From the NCBI RefSeq assembly GCF_001411805.1, contig NZ_CP007212.1:2976001-3040000 (forward strand): a stretch of DNA of 64,000 nt. The letters run 5' to 3'. The translations under genes were made by a program, and so were the position numbers. Of this stretch, positions 1 to 9,610 are shown piece after piece. Position 1 is the first letter of the stretch, and each line of letters opens with the position of its first letter. This DNA comes from Burkholderia plantarii (GTDB lineage Bacteria; Pseudomonadota; Gammaproteobacteria; Burkholderiales; Burkholderiaceae). The notes beneath the pieces are model-generated. The model searched no databases. It saw nothing but the letters and a program-made list of their open reading frames with translations, and was not told where the DNA came from.

Positions 1-532
1 AACGGCTGCCGGCCAGCATCGCGACGTCGTGATTGGCCTCCAGCACGAGCGCGTCGCAGCCGCTCAGCACGGTGCACAGATGCGGCGTGGACATGCCCGC
101 GTCGGTCAGCACGCCGAGCCGCGCCGCGCCATCCGAGAACACGAACTGGAGCGGCTCGCGCGCGTCGTGCGGCACCGTATACGGATGAATTTCCAGATCG
201 CCGATCGGCGTCGTTTCGTCGCCCCACATCACGTGCAGGTCGACGTCGGCCGCATCAGCGCCCACCGCACGCGCGGTGCCCCAGCTCATGAACAACGGGA
301 GTCCGAAACGTCGGGCCAGCGTCAGCGCGCTGCCGATGTGATCGCTGTGCTCATGCGTGATCAGGATCGCGTCGAGTTCGTCGGAGGCGAGCCCGACGCG
401 CGTCAGGCGCCGGTCGATTTCCTTGGCGGAGAAACCGCAGTCGAGCAGCACGCGCGTGGTCGTGGTGCCCGACGTGGCCTCGACGACGAGCGCGTTGCCC
501 TCGCTGCCGCTGCCGAGGCTCGTGAATCTCAC
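1..532 (-). CDS. MBL-fold metallo-hydrolase, YycJ/WalJ-like (3' end outside window)
   Basis: Metallo-beta-lactamase-fold hydrolase; the C-terminal part lies beyond the left edge. About 177 residues are visible from a GTG start. The N-terminus (MRFTSLGSGSEGNA) and the metal-binding HxHxDH motif (THEHSDH, His60, His62, Asp64, His65) are typical of the small single-domain YycJ/WalJ type of MBL protein. Further conserved stretches are PHDAREP around residue 115 and LEANHD near the edge. It starts 4 bases after the bamC stop, so it is probably the last cotranscribed gene of the trpS-dapA-bamC string. YycJ-type proteins have been linked to DNA processing and cell-wall metabolism, but the substrate of this one cannot be inferred. 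Confidence 0.85.
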   Translation of the reverse strand, partial: MRFTSLGSGSEGNALVVEATSGTTTTRVLLDCGFSAKEIDRRLTRVGLASDELDAILITHEHSDHIGSALTLARRFGLPLFMSWGTARAVGADAADVDLHVMWGDETTPIGDLEIHPYTVPHDAREPLQFVFSDGAARLGVLTDAGMSTPHLCTVLSGCDALVLEANHDVAMLAGSR

Positions 533-536
533 GCGC

Positions 537-1682
537 TCAGTTCAGTTGCGCGTGCAGCAGCTTGATGATGCGCTGCGCATCGGCCGAATTGTCGACCTGG
601 CCGTTCTCGTCCACCACGGCGACCTGCGTTTGCGCGTCGCCGTTGGCGCGCACGCTGACGAAGAACTCCTTGCCCGGCTTGGCCGCGCTCGGGCCGCCGA
701 AGAACAGCTTGCCGAACACGCCTTCGCGCTTCAGTTCCTCGGCCGAATTCGCGTAGCGGACCATGTAGACGCCCTTGGCGCGGTCGCGGTTGTCGACGGC
801 GAAGTTGGTGCGGTCGAGCGCGAGGCCCACGCGCAGCCAGGCCCGCTCGAACGATTCGGCCAGATCGAGCGTGGTCGCGCCGGAGCTCGTATCGACCACC
901 TTCGCCGGCGCCGTGGCCGGGCGCGCGTCGGTCAGCAGTTGCTTGGCCTGCGCGTCGGTCAGCCCGAACTTCTCCATCAGCTTGGCGAGGAACACGGCCT
1001 CGAGCACCGGATTGCGCGGCCGCTCGACCCAGCGCGAGGCATCACCGCCCTGCGGCCCGGTCAGCACTTCCTCCATCGCGCTGTGCGTGATCGAGATGTC
1101 GGTCGAGCCGTCCGATGCGCGCGTGACGAGCGTGCGGAAGCTGTCGCGCGTGCCCGACGAATACGCGAAATCGATCACGCGGCCGATCGTGCGGCGGAAC
1201 CAGTCGTCGGGGATGTTCGCGCGGTTCTCGGCCCAGTCGGTCGCCATGATGCCCGTCTGCGGCGCGTCGGTCTTCAGTGCGAAGCCGTTGTCGGCCCAGA
1301 AGTCCTTCAGCTGCGGCCAGAGCTGCTCCGGCGTGCGGCCGTCGACGACGAGCCAGCGGCGGTCGCCGTCACGCTCGACGTGCATGCCGAACGGATCCTG
1401 CGCACTCGGCTGCCCTTCCGTCGCGTTGCCGGCCGCGGTGACCGCGCGCTGCGGCAGCGAGCCGAGACCGGCGTTGGTCGGCGGCGCGATGTAGGACGGG
1501 TTGACCGGCACCGAGGTCAGATCCTTCGGCACCTCCAGCGGCGGCGCCGAGCCGGTCGCCTTGTAGTTGACCCGGTCCGGCGCGAGGTAGTCGTTCAGCG
1601 TATCGCAGCCGGCCAGCGCGCCGAGCGCGAGCACCATCACGGACGCCTGGAGGGCGCGAGAGGAAAAGGCGAAATGTTTCAT
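537..1682 (-). CDS. bamC: Outer membrane protein assembly factor BamC (NlpB) lipoprotein
   Basis: Lipoprotein of the BAM complex, which inserts beta-barrel proteins into the outer membrane. The 381-residue product begins with a lipoprotein signal peptide ending in the lipobox LAGC, with acylated Cys26. The next residues (DTLNDYLAPDRVNYK) match the unstructured BamC N-terminus that contacts BamD. Two domains follow, and the C-terminal part is rich in BamC-like segments such as ERAWLRVGLALDR. It lies 102 bp downstream of dapA, the same dapA-bamC order as in enterobacteria, so cotranscription is likely. Start: ATG at 1682. Identification rests on lipobox, length and synteny. Confidence 0.9.
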   Translation of the reverse strand: MKHFAFSSRALQASVMVLALGALAGCDTLNDYLAPDRVNYKATGSAPPLEVPKDLTSVPVNPSYIAPPTNAGLGSLPQRAVTAAGNATEGQPSAQDPFGMHVERDGDRRWLVVDGRTPEQLWPQLKDFWADNGFALKTDAPQTGIMATDWAENRANIPDDWFRRTIGRVIDFAYSSGTRDSFRTLVTRASDGSTDISITHSAMEEVLTGPQGGDASRWVERPRNPVLEAVFLAKLMEKFGLTDAQAKQLLTDARPATAPAKVVDTSSGATTLDLAESFERAWLRVGLALDRTNFAVDNRDRAKGVYMVRYANSAEELKREGVFGKLFFGGPSAAKPGKEFFVSVRANGDAQTQVAVVDENGQVDNSADAQRIIKLLHAQLN

Positions 1683-1784
1683 GAAATCCTTCGTCTTGCT
1701 AAAGGCATGTGACGCGCGATGCCGGCGGGCCGGACAGGAGTCGGAGTGGATCGAAAGTCCGGGCGGCGCGGCCGCCCGGATCGG

Positions 1785-2687
1785 TTAAACGATGCCGGCT
1801 TCGCGCAGCGCACCGCGCACGACATCGTGATAGCGCTCGTCGAGCGGCGTCAGCGGCAGGCGGATGCCGCCGCGGATCTTGCCCATTTCCTGCAGCGCCC
1901 ACTTCACCGGAATCGGGTTCGCCTCGGCGAACAGGTGCCTGTGCAGCGACAGCAGCTTCAGATGGATCTCGCGGGCCGTTTTCGCGTCGGCGGCGATCGC
2001 CGCGCGGCACAGCTCGCTCATCGCGCGCGGCGCGACATTGGCCGTGACCGAGATGTTGCCGTGGCCGCCCAGCAGCATCAGCGCGATCGCGGTCGGATCG
2101 TCGCCGCTGTAGATGCCGAAGCCGGCCGGCGCCGCCTTGATCAGTTGCGCGGCACGATCGATGTTGCCGGTCGCGTCCTTCACGCCGACGATGCCCGGCA
2201 CCTCGGCGAGGCGCAGGATCGTCTCGTTGGCCATGTCGGCCACGGTACGGCCCGGCACGTTGTAGAGGATGACCGGCAGGTCGACCGCCTCGGCGATCGC
2301 CTGGAAGTGGCGGAACATGCCTTCCTGCGTCGGCTTGTTGTAATACGGCACGACCTGCAGCGTGGCGTCGGCGCCGACCGACTTCGCGTGGCGCGCCAGC
2401 TCGATCGCTTCCGAGGTCGAATTGCCGCCCGCGCCCGCGATGATCGGGATCCGCCTGGCCGTGTGCTCCACCGCCGTCTTGATCGTCAGCACGTGCTCGT
2501 CGACCGACAGCGTCGCCGATTCGCCGCTCGTGCCCACCACGACGAGCCCGTTGGTCCCCTCCTCGATGTGCCAGTCGATCAGCTTGCGAAAGGCCGGCAG
2601 ATCGAGGCTGCCGTCTTCGAGCATCGGGGTCACGATCGCGGGAATGCTGCCGCGGAATTGAATACCGTCTTGAGTGCCGTTAGCCAT
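1785..2687 (-). CDS. dapA: 4-hydroxy-tetrahydrodipicolinate synthase
   Basis: Condenses pyruvate with aspartate semialdehyde, the first committed step of the diaminopimelate/lysine pathway. The 300-residue TIM-barrel protein carries all family hallmarks: GTSGE at 52-56, the catalytic Tyr142 in LYNVPGRT and the Schiff-base Lys170 in GVKDATGN. The open frame continues upstream to about 3260, but ATG 2687 gives the normal length and places the motifs 9 residues later than in E. coli. The upstream extension is antisense-type filler over the neighbouring methyltransferase gene. It sits between that methyltransferase and bamC in one minus-strand gene string. Confidence 0.96.
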   Translation of the reverse strand: MANGTQDGIQFRGSIPAIVTPMLEDGSLDLPAFRKLIDWHIEEGTNGLVVVGTSGESATLSVDEHVLTIKTAVEHTARRIPIIAGAGGNSTSEAIELARHAKSVGADATLQVVPYYNKPTQEGMFRHFQAIAEAVDLPVILYNVPGRTVADMANETILRLAEVPGIVGVKDATGNIDRAAQLIKAAPAGFGIYSGDDPTAIALMLLGGHGNISVTANVAPRAMSELCRAAIAADAKTAREIHLKLLSLHRHLFAEANPIPVKWALQEMGKIRGGIRLPLTPLDERYHDVVRGALREAGIV

Positions 2688-2731
2688 GAAACGCAATGAA
2701 AGTAAACTCAATAAACGTCGATTGTAGCGGA

Positions 2732-3343
2732 TTACCCGAGCAGTCCGTAACGCGGAAATCCCGCCCCTTGTTGCGCGGCGTGCTCCCGCACCGCGCAGAT
2801 TCGTTGCACGAACGCCGGCCGCGGACGATCGACGTAACCGTCCTCGAACGCGATCGTGCGCAACTCGCCGCGCACCGCGTCGATCAGTTCGCCGGGTGTG
2901 AGCAGGAACGCCGGGTTGGACGGTTTGCCGAGCGTTTCGTTGCCGCGCGCGAAGGTTTCGTAGAGCAGCACGCCGCCCGGCGCGACCGCTTCGACGAGCC
3001 GCGGCAGCAGCGGGCGATGCAGGTAGTTCGTGACCACTACGGCGGAAAACCGCACCCCGGCCGGCAGCGGCCACGGCGCGCCTTCGAGGTCGGCCGCGTG
3101 GGCCTCGACACCGTCGAGCGCGGCCAGCGTCGCGAGTGCGGCCGGATCGCGATCGAGCGCCCGCACCGGATGGCCGCGCGAGGCGAACCAGCGCGCATGC
3201 CGGCCCTGGCCGGCTGCGACGTCGAGCACCGCGCCGCCCGGCGCGACCAGATGCGACCACGCGGCGATCCAGCGCGACGGCGCGGCTGCGGCGTCAGCCA
3301 CGGCCTGCGAAGCCGCGGTGTCGCCGGGAACGGACATCGTCAT
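2732..3343 (-). CDS. Class I SAM-dependent methyltransferase, TehB-like
   Basis: A 203-residue Rossmann-fold methyltransferase. The SAM-binding motif I reads [19 protein letters not shown] at about residues 37-55, followed by an acidic motif II (ALDRDP) and the motif IV-like [13 protein letters not shown]. Overall it resembles small TehB/UbiE-type enzymes often found beside trpS or dapA in Burkholderia. It starts (ATG 3343) 17 bases after the trpS stop and ends 44 bases before the dapA start, so it is probably part of one transcript. No substrate-specific feature is visible and no role should be assigned. Confidence 0.8.
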   Translation of the reverse strand: MTMSVPGDTAASQAVADAAAAPSRWIAAWSHLVAPGGAVLDVAAGQGRHARWFASRGHPVRALDRDPAALATLAALDGVEAHAADLEGAPWPLPAGVRFSAVVVTNYLHRPLLPRLVEAVAPGGVLLYETFARGNETLGKPSNPAFLLTPGELIDAVRGELRTIAFEDGYVDRPRPAFVQRICAVREHAAQQGAGFPRYGLLG

Positions 3344-3360
3344 CGGAACGTCCCGCCCGC

Positions 3361-4563
<1,203 letters not shown>

Positions 4564-4572
4564 GATTATGTT

Positions 4573-5235
4573 TTAGAAGAAAAGCGAAGCAAGGGGATTC
4601 AGGATGGCCGCCAGCGCGGTTTGGCCAAGGTCGACCAGCGGACGCAGCCAGATCTTCGTCAGCAGGCCCGTCGAGACGAGGATCAGCACGATGAAGAAGC
4701 CGTAGGGCTCGAGCTTCGAGAGCGCGATCGACTGGCGCGGCGGCAGCAGCGCCGCGAGCACGCGCCCGCCGTCGAGCGGCGGCAGCGGAAACAGGTTCAG
4801 CGCGGCAAGCACGAGATTGGTGCCGATGCCGGCCGCGGCCATCCGCGTGAAAAACGGTTCGTCGATCTGCGTGACCGCGAGGCCGACGGCCACGAAACCC
4901 CACAGCAGTGCCTGCACCAGATTGCAGGCGGGGCCGGCGGCCGCCACCAGCAGGCTGCCCCAGCGCGGGTTGCGCAGGTTGCGGAACGCCACCGGCACCG
5001 GTTTCGCGTAGCCGAACAGGAACGCGCCGCTCGTCAGGAAATACAGCACCAGCGGCATCGCGATCGTGCCGATCGGATCGATGTGGCGCATCGGATTGAA
5101 GGACACGCGGCCGAGCGCGTAGGCGGTGTTGTCGCCGAGCAGGCGCGCGGCATAGCCGTGCGCGGCCTCATGCAGCGTGATCGCGAAGATCACGGGCAAT
5201 GCGTAGACGGCAATCGTCTGAATCAGGTTGTCCAT
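4573..5235 (-). CDS. Site-2 protease family (M50) membrane metalloprotease
   Basis: A 220-residue polytopic membrane protein with the zinc-protease motif HEAAH at residues 22-26 in the first transmembrane segment. Near the end it has the M50 second motif NLFPLPPLDGGR, which supplies the third zinc ligand. It is the short minimal type without PDZ domain, common in bacteria, and its substrate is unknown. I prefer ATG 5235 (MDNLIQTIAV) to a start six codons earlier because it puts the motif at the usual distance from the N-terminus. It appears to be the first gene of the trpS-methyltransferase-dapA-bamC string. Confidence 0.88.
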   Translation of the reverse strand: MDNLIQTIAVYALPVIFAITLHEAAHGYAARLLGDNTAYALGRVSFNPMRHIDPIGTIAMPLVLYFLTSGAFLFGYAKPVPVAFRNLRNPRWGSLLVAAAGPACNLVQALLWGFVAVGLAVTQIDEPFFTRMAAAGIGTNLVLAALNLFPLPPLDGGRVLAALLPPRQSIALSKLEPYGFFIVLILVSTGLLTKIWLRPLVDLGQTALAAILNPLASLFF

Positions 5236-5329
5236 AGCGCGGTATTGTAACAAGCAGGAAAAGTCGAACGCCGAAACGCGGACACCGAAATACCGGGGCT
5301 CGCGTTACGGCGTGTGAGAAGGCGCGCGC

Positions 5330-5965
5330 TCAGGCGTCCGCGCTAAGTCCGAACGGCTCGAGCGGGCCGCGCCCGGCTCGCACCAGCACCGGCTCGGTGC
5401 CCGTCAGGTCGACGATCGTGGACGGCTCGCGCGGGCACGCGCCGCCGTCGATCACGAGATCGACCTGTTTCTCGAGGCGTTCGCGAATCTCCTCGGGATC
5501 GTTGAGCGGATCGGTATCGGGCGGCAGGATCAGCGTGGTGCCGAGCAGCGGCTCGCCGAGCGCCTCCAGCACCGCCAGCGTGATGGCGTGATCCGGCACG
5601 CGCAGCCCGATCGTCTTGCGCGACGGATGCGAGAGCCGGCGCGGCACCTCCTTGGTGGCCTGCAGCACGAACACATAGGGGCCGGGCGTGACCGACTTGA
5701 TCAGCCGGTACTGGTGGTTGTCGACCATCGCGAAATTCGCGAGCTCGGACAGGTCGCGCACCAGCAGCGACAGCAGTTGTTTGTCGTCGAGGCCTCGGAT
5801 GCGGCGCACGCGTTCGACGGCCGCGCGGTCATCGAGCTGGCAGGCGAGCGCGTAGCTCGAATCGGTCGGCATGGCGATCACGCCGCCCTGCTTCACGATC
5901 TCGACCGCCTGGCGTACCAGCCGCGACTGCGGGTTTTCCGGATGAATCCTGAAGAACTGGGACAT
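5330..5965 (-). CDS. Sua5/YciO/YrdC-type threonylcarbamoyl-AMP synthase family protein
   Basis: A 211-residue single-domain YrdC/Sua5 fold protein. The N-terminal GGVIAMPTDSSYALACQL block, KSVTPGPYVF and GLRVPDH match the YciO branch rather than TsaC itself. Family members bind ATP and threonine or bicarbonate for the tRNA t6A modification, but the YciO branch is reported to have weak or different activity, so the tRNA role is not certain. It stands just downstream of the PHP phosphoesterase gene on the same strand, as the pair often does in proteobacteria (yciO-yciV in E. coli). Confidence 0.85.
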   Translation of the reverse strand: MSQFFRIHPENPQSRLVRQAVEIVKQGGVIAMPTDSSYALACQLDDRAAVERVRRIRGLDDKQLLSLLVRDLSELANFAMVDNHQYRLIKSVTPGPYVFVLQATKEVPRRLSHPSRKTIGLRVPDHAITLAVLEALGEPLLGTTLILPPDTDPLNDPEEIRERLEKQVDLVIDGGACPREPSTIVDLTGTEPVLVRAGRGPLEPFGLSADA

Positions 5966-6051
5966 GGGGACTTTGCTGAGGAGGAGCGCCGCCCGTGCGC
6001 CTCATGCGCCGGGGACGCGCCGCGCTGAACGTGGCGCGGTCTTGGATCGGG

Positions 6052-6900
6052 TCAGAGCCAGCGCTCCCAGACCGGTGTCAGGTCCGGCGGCAGCGGCGGC
6101 AGGCTGCCGAGCTCGACGACACTCTCGCCGGGCGCATGGAAATCGGAACCGCGCGACGCCTCGAAGCCGTAACGCCGCGCCACATCCGCGTATTCCCGGT
6201 ATTGATCGGGCGTGTGGCTGCCCGTGACGACTTCGATCGCGCGGCCGCCCAGGTCGATGAACTCGCCGAACAGCGCGCCAAACTCGACCGGCGTGTACGG
6301 ATAGCGGCCCGGGTGCGCGATCACGGCCTCGCCGCCCGCCGCGCGGATCCAGCCGACCGCGTCGGCGAGCGTGGCCCAGCGGTGCGGCACGAAGCCGGGC
6401 TTGCCGTCGCCGAGATAGCGCGCGAACACCTCCGAGGTCGAGGCCGCGTAACCGGCCTCGACGAGGAACCGCGCGAAATGGGTACGGGAAATCAGGTCCG
6501 GATTCGATACGTGGCGCAGCGCGCCCTCATAGGCGCCGGGAATGCCGATCGCCGCGAGCTGCTCGGCAATCTCCTTCGCGCGCCCGGCGCGGCCGTTGCG
6601 AGTCTGGTAGAGGCCGTCGACGAGCGCCGGATTGAGCGGATCGATATTCAGGCCGACCACATGCACGGTCCGCGAGGCCCAGGTCACCGACACCTCGACG
6701 CCGCTCAGATAACGCATGCCGAGCGCCTGGGCCGCCTCGCGCGCGGCCGCCTGGCCGCCGATCTCGTCGTGATCGGTCAGCGCCCAGAGCGTCACGCCCG
6801 CCGCATGGGCGCGCCGGGCAACCTCGGCGGGCGCGAAATGGCCGTCGGAAACGTTGGAATGGCAGTGCAGATCGGCGTTCATGGTCGGTGTCGGGCGCAT
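6052..6900 (-). CDS. PHP-domain phosphoesterase (RNase AM / 3',5'-nucleoside bisphosphate phosphatase, YciV-like)
   Basis: A 282-residue PHP-fold metal-dependent phosphoesterase. Metal ligands are visible as DLHCHSNVSDG (His12, His14, Asp19), LTDHDE (Asp43, His44) and later motifs VEVSVTW, IAHPGRYP and GSDFHAPGE. This is the arrangement of the E. coli YciV/RNase AM group, which dephosphorylates pAp and trims 5S rRNA. Its neighbour is the YciO-like gene, the same pairing as in E. coli. The start could be ATG 6900 or ATG 6882 (MNADLHCHS); neither has a strong ribosome-binding site. Confidence 0.87.
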   Translation of the reverse strand: MRPTPTMNADLHCHSNVSDGHFAPAEVARRAHAAGVTLWALTDHDEIGGQAAAREAAQALGMRYLSGVEVSVTWASRTVHVVGLNIDPLNPALVDGLYQTRNGRAGRAKEIAEQLAAIGIPGAYEGALRHVSNPDLISRTHFARFLVEAGYAASTSEVFARYLGDGKPGFVPHRWATLADAVGWIRAAGGEAVIAHPGRYPYTPVEFGALFGEFIDLGGRAIEVVTGSHTPDQYREYADVARRYGFEASRGSDFHAPGESVVELGSLPPLPPDLTPVWERWL

Positions 6901-6973
6901 CCGGTCATTCTACTGCAAGGTCGCGCGATCGCCGCGGCGCCCCGCCGCCGGCTTCTCGTCGGCCGGTCTGGCG

Positions 6974-7870
6974 TCAGGCGCAGAACGCCTCGATCAGGGC
7001 GGCGATCTGCTCCGGCTGGTCGTGGTGGACCATATGGCCGGCATCCTCGACGTGTTTCTCGCGCCAGTCGGGAAACGCGGCGAAGCGTGCCCTGAATTCG
7101 TCGAGCGGAATGTCGCCGGCCAGACGCCGCAGCATCGGCGAATCGACGGCTTCGACATGCAGCACGCGCGCGCTCACCTGCGACCAGATAGCCATCACCT
7201 CGTCGAGCCGGTACAGCAACGGGCCGATCTGCTTGTGCGCCGGATCGGCGAGCAGATGGTAGCGGCCGTCCGCCTCGCGGCGCGACCAGTGGTGGGCGAG
7301 GAACGCGGCGCGCTCCGGCGCGAGCCGCGGATTGGTCTTGATCAGGCGCCCGGCCACCTCGGCGAGCGAGGCATAGCTCATCAGCCGCGGCGGTTCGCGC
7401 AGGTCGTCGAGCCAGCCGCGCAGCCTCACCGGCGCGAGCGAGGCCGGCGGCGGCGCGAGCCCGAAGCCCTCCAGATCGACCACGCGGCGCACGCGCTCAG
7501 GCCGCGCGCCCGCGTACAGGCACACCACGTTCGCCCCCATGCTGTGGCCCACCAGGTTGGCCTCGCCGGCCGGCGTGTAGTGGTCGATCAACGCGTCGAG
7601 ATCGCCGAGATAGTCACTGGACCAGTAGTGTCCGCCGCCCTGCGCGGCCACCGGCCAGTCCGACAGCCCGAAGCCGCGCGCGTCCGGAGCGATCACCTGC
7701 CAGTCGCCGGCCAGCGCGTCGACCACGAACTGAAACGAGGCCGCCACGTCCATCCAGCCGTGCAGCATGTAGAGCGTCGGGGCATCGGGGCGGCCCCAGC
7801 GGCGCACGTGCAGCCGCACGCCGCGCACGGTCACGAATTCGGAAACGGAATCGGATTGGGTTCGGATCAT
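6974..7870 (-). CDS. Alpha/beta hydrolase
   Basis: A 298-residue alpha/beta-hydrolase-fold enzyme of unknown substrate. The oxyanion-hole motif HGW is near residue 37, the nucleophile elbow GHSMG places Ser110, and the C-terminal catalytic His lies in EDAGHMVHH. I take ATG 7870 (MIRTQSDS) as start; an in-frame TTG at 7882 is less likely. A good -10 box (TATAAT at 7905-7900 on this strand) and a near-palindrome GAATGATCGTTC at 7887-7898 sit just upstream, suggesting a regulated promoter. There is no operon partner: the next gene on either side is separated by more than 70 bp. Confidence 0.85.
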   Translation of the reverse strand: MIRTQSDSVSEFVTVRGVRLHVRRWGRPDAPTLYMLHGWMDVAASFQFVVDALAGDWQVIAPDARGFGLSDWPVAAQGGGHYWSSDYLGDLDALIDHYTPAGEANLVGHSMGANVVCLYAGARPERVRRVVDLEGFGLAPPPASLAPVRLRGWLDDLREPPRLMSYASLAEVAGRLIKTNPRLAPERAAFLAHHWSRREADGRYHLLADPAHKQIGPLLYRLDEVMAIWSQVSARVLHVEAVDSPMLRRLAGDIPLDEFRARFAAFPDWREKHVEDAGHMVHHDQPEQIAALIEAFCA

Positions 7871-7886
7871 CGCGGCCGCCAAAAAA

Positions 7887-7905
7887 GAATGATCGTTCGA
7901 TTATA
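7887..7905 (-). promoter_or_regulatory. Promoter -10 and near-palindromic operator upstream of the alpha/beta hydrolase
   Basis: On the minus strand TATAAT (7905-7900) is followed by GAACGATCATTC (7898-7887), an imperfect palindrome matching at 10 of 12 positions, as in TetR-type operators. Transcription would start within the palindrome, about 20 bases before ATG 7870. No regulator gene is adjacent. No convincing -35 box is seen. Confidence 0.4.
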
Positions 7906-8008
7906 TCGACGACGGCCCGACGATGCGCCCCGGCAGGCACAGGGCGCGCGCGTGTCGAGGCACTTCTCTAGCCGGCGAGGCGCGCCGGCCCGGCGTCGGA
8001 GCGCACGC

Positions 8009-8866
8009 TCACGCCGTGGCCGGTGGCGACGCGTCGCGGTCCTGGGCGACCAGCGCGGCCAGTTCGGTCTCGTCGAAACCGGCGTCGCGGCGCGCGTCGA
8101 AGTTGAACGGACCGCGCAGGCGTGGCGCGTGGTATTGCGCGGCAAGCCGCAGGTAGGTTGGATGCGCGTCGAGCCCTGCCTGCGCGCAGAGATGGCGGAA
8201 CCAGCGGTTGCCGATCGCGACGTGGCCGATCTCGTCGCGCAGGATCACGTCGAGAATCGCCGCGGAGGCGTCGTCGCCCGCCTGCGCGAGCCGCGCGCGG
8301 ATCGGTGGCGACGCGTCGAGCCCGCGCGCCTCGAGCGTGCGCGGCACGAGCGCCATGCGCGCCAGCACGTCGCCGGCGGTCCGCTCACACATCTCCCAGA
8401 GGCCGTCGTGGGCCGGGAAGTCGCCGTAGACGTGGCCGTAGTCGCGCAGGCGCCCGACCAGCAGCAAGTAGTGACAGGCCTCCTCGGCCGCCACCTTGAG
8501 CCAGTCCGCGTAGAACGCTTCGGGCATGCCGGCGAAGCGCCAGACCGCGTCGAGCGCGAGGTTGATCGCGTTGAATTCGATATGGGCGAGCGCGTGCAGC
8601 AGCGTGGCACGCCCTTCCGGCGAGCGCATCGAGCGGCGCCGCAGCAGGCGCGCCTCGACCAGCTCGGGCCGCGCCGGGCGCCCCGGCAGCGCCGCCGGCG
8701 GCTCGAAACGGCGCGCGGCGTCGAGCCGGACGTGCCCGGCGAGCAACGCCGCATGCAGCGCGCGCGCCTGCCCGGCCTTGGCGGCCGGATCGGTTTCCAG
8801 CAGCGCGGCCAGCGCGGTGGCGCGGGCACACGAAGCGGGTTCGGACAGGGAATTCGGGTCGGACAT
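8009..8866 (-). CDS. DUF455 family ferritin-like protein
   Basis: A 285-residue protein of the DUF455 family, which has a ferritin-like di-iron helical bundle. Candidate metal ligands are visible in four helices: HALAHIEFNAINLALD, WLKVAAEEACHYLLL, a central helix, and LRDEIGHVAIGNRWF; the repeated E..H pattern is characteristic. Function is unknown for the family; tRNA-hydroxylase-like oxidation is a possible analogy only. I take ATG 8866 (MSDPNSLSEP) rather than an upstream extension to 8911. It is divergent from the gamma-carbonic-anhydrase gene with 181 bp between the starts. Confidence 0.85.
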   Translation of the reverse strand: MSDPNSLSEPASCARATALAALLETDPAAKAGQARALHAALLAGHVRLDAARRFEPPAALPGRPARPELVEARLLRRRSMRSPEGRATLLHALAHIEFNAINLALDAVWRFAGMPEAFYADWLKVAAEEACHYLLLVGRLRDYGHVYGDFPAHDGLWEMCERTAGDVLARMALVPRTLEARGLDASPPIRARLAQAGDDASAAILDVILRDEIGHVAIGNRWFRHLCAQAGLDAHPTYLRLAAQYHAPRLRGPFNFDARRDAGFDETELAALVAQDRDASPPATA

Positions 8867-9047
8867 GAAAACAGCGCCGGAACAGCGTGCGCGGCCAAAC
8901 CACGCAAGCATTTACAATGGCGGATCACGGCGTGCGCAACCCGCGCATGACCCCTCGCAACACGGTGGCGGCCCGGCGGCAACCCGGCGCGCCACGCATA
9001 TTGTACCGGCGCGCAATACCGGCCCGGCCGCGAACCCAGGAGACAAC

Positions 9048-9572
9048 GTGACCATCTACAAGCTCGGCGACGACGCCCCGACCATTCATGAAAGCGTGTT
9101 CGTCGCGGATACCGCGGCGATCATCGGCAAGGTCGTGCTCGAGGAGAACGCGAGCGTCTGGTTCGGCGCGACGATCCGCGGCGACAACGAGCCGATCGTG
9201 ATCGGCCAGGGCAGCAACGTGCAGGAAGGCGCGGTGCTGCACACCGATCCGGGCTGCCCGCTGACGGTCGCGCGCGACGTGACGATCGGCCATCAGGCGA
9301 TGCTGCACGGCTGCACGATCGGCGAGGGTTCGCTGATCGGAATCCAGGCGGTGGTCTTGAATCGCGCAGTGATCGGCCGCAACTGTCTGGTCGGCGCGGG
9401 CGCGGTGGTGACCGAGGGCAAAACCTTTCCGGACAATTCGCTGATTCTGGGGGCGCCCGCCAAGGTGGTTCGCACGCTGACCGACGAGGACATCGCGCGG
9501 ATGCGCACCAATACGCAAAACTACGCGCAGCGACGCGTGTATTTCAAGGAACAGCTCGTGCGGATCGGCTGA
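9048..9572 (+). CDS. Gamma-class carbonic anhydrase family protein (YrdA-like)
   Basis: A 174-residue left-handed beta-helix protein built of hexapeptide repeats. The region WFGATIRGDNEPIVIGQGSN and histidines in AVLHTD, TIGHQAMLHGC match the zinc site of gamma-class carbonic anhydrases and the YrdA group. Many YrdA-type members show little or no carbonic anhydrase activity when tested, so the enzymatic role is not assured. The start is GTG 9048, fixed by a good Shine-Dalgarno AGGAG at 9038-9042. hslO follows after 38 bp on the same strand. Confidence 0.9.
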   Translation: MTIYKLGDDAPTIHESVFVADTAAIIGKVVLEENASVWFGATIRGDNEPIVIGQGSNVQEGAVLHTDPGCPLTVARDVTIGHQAMLHGCTIGEGSLIGIQAVVLNRAVIGRNCLVGAGAVVTEGKTFPDNSLILGAPAKVVRTLTDEDIARMRTNTQNYAQRRVYFKEQLVRIG

Positions 9573-9610
9573 TCGCCGCGCCGCCGCTGTCCGACAATCG
9601 AGGAACCGAA

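Noticed and set aside
6854..8950. A 698-codon plus-strand open frame
   Set aside because: Antisense to the PHP, hydrolase and DUF455 genes; no family resemblance.
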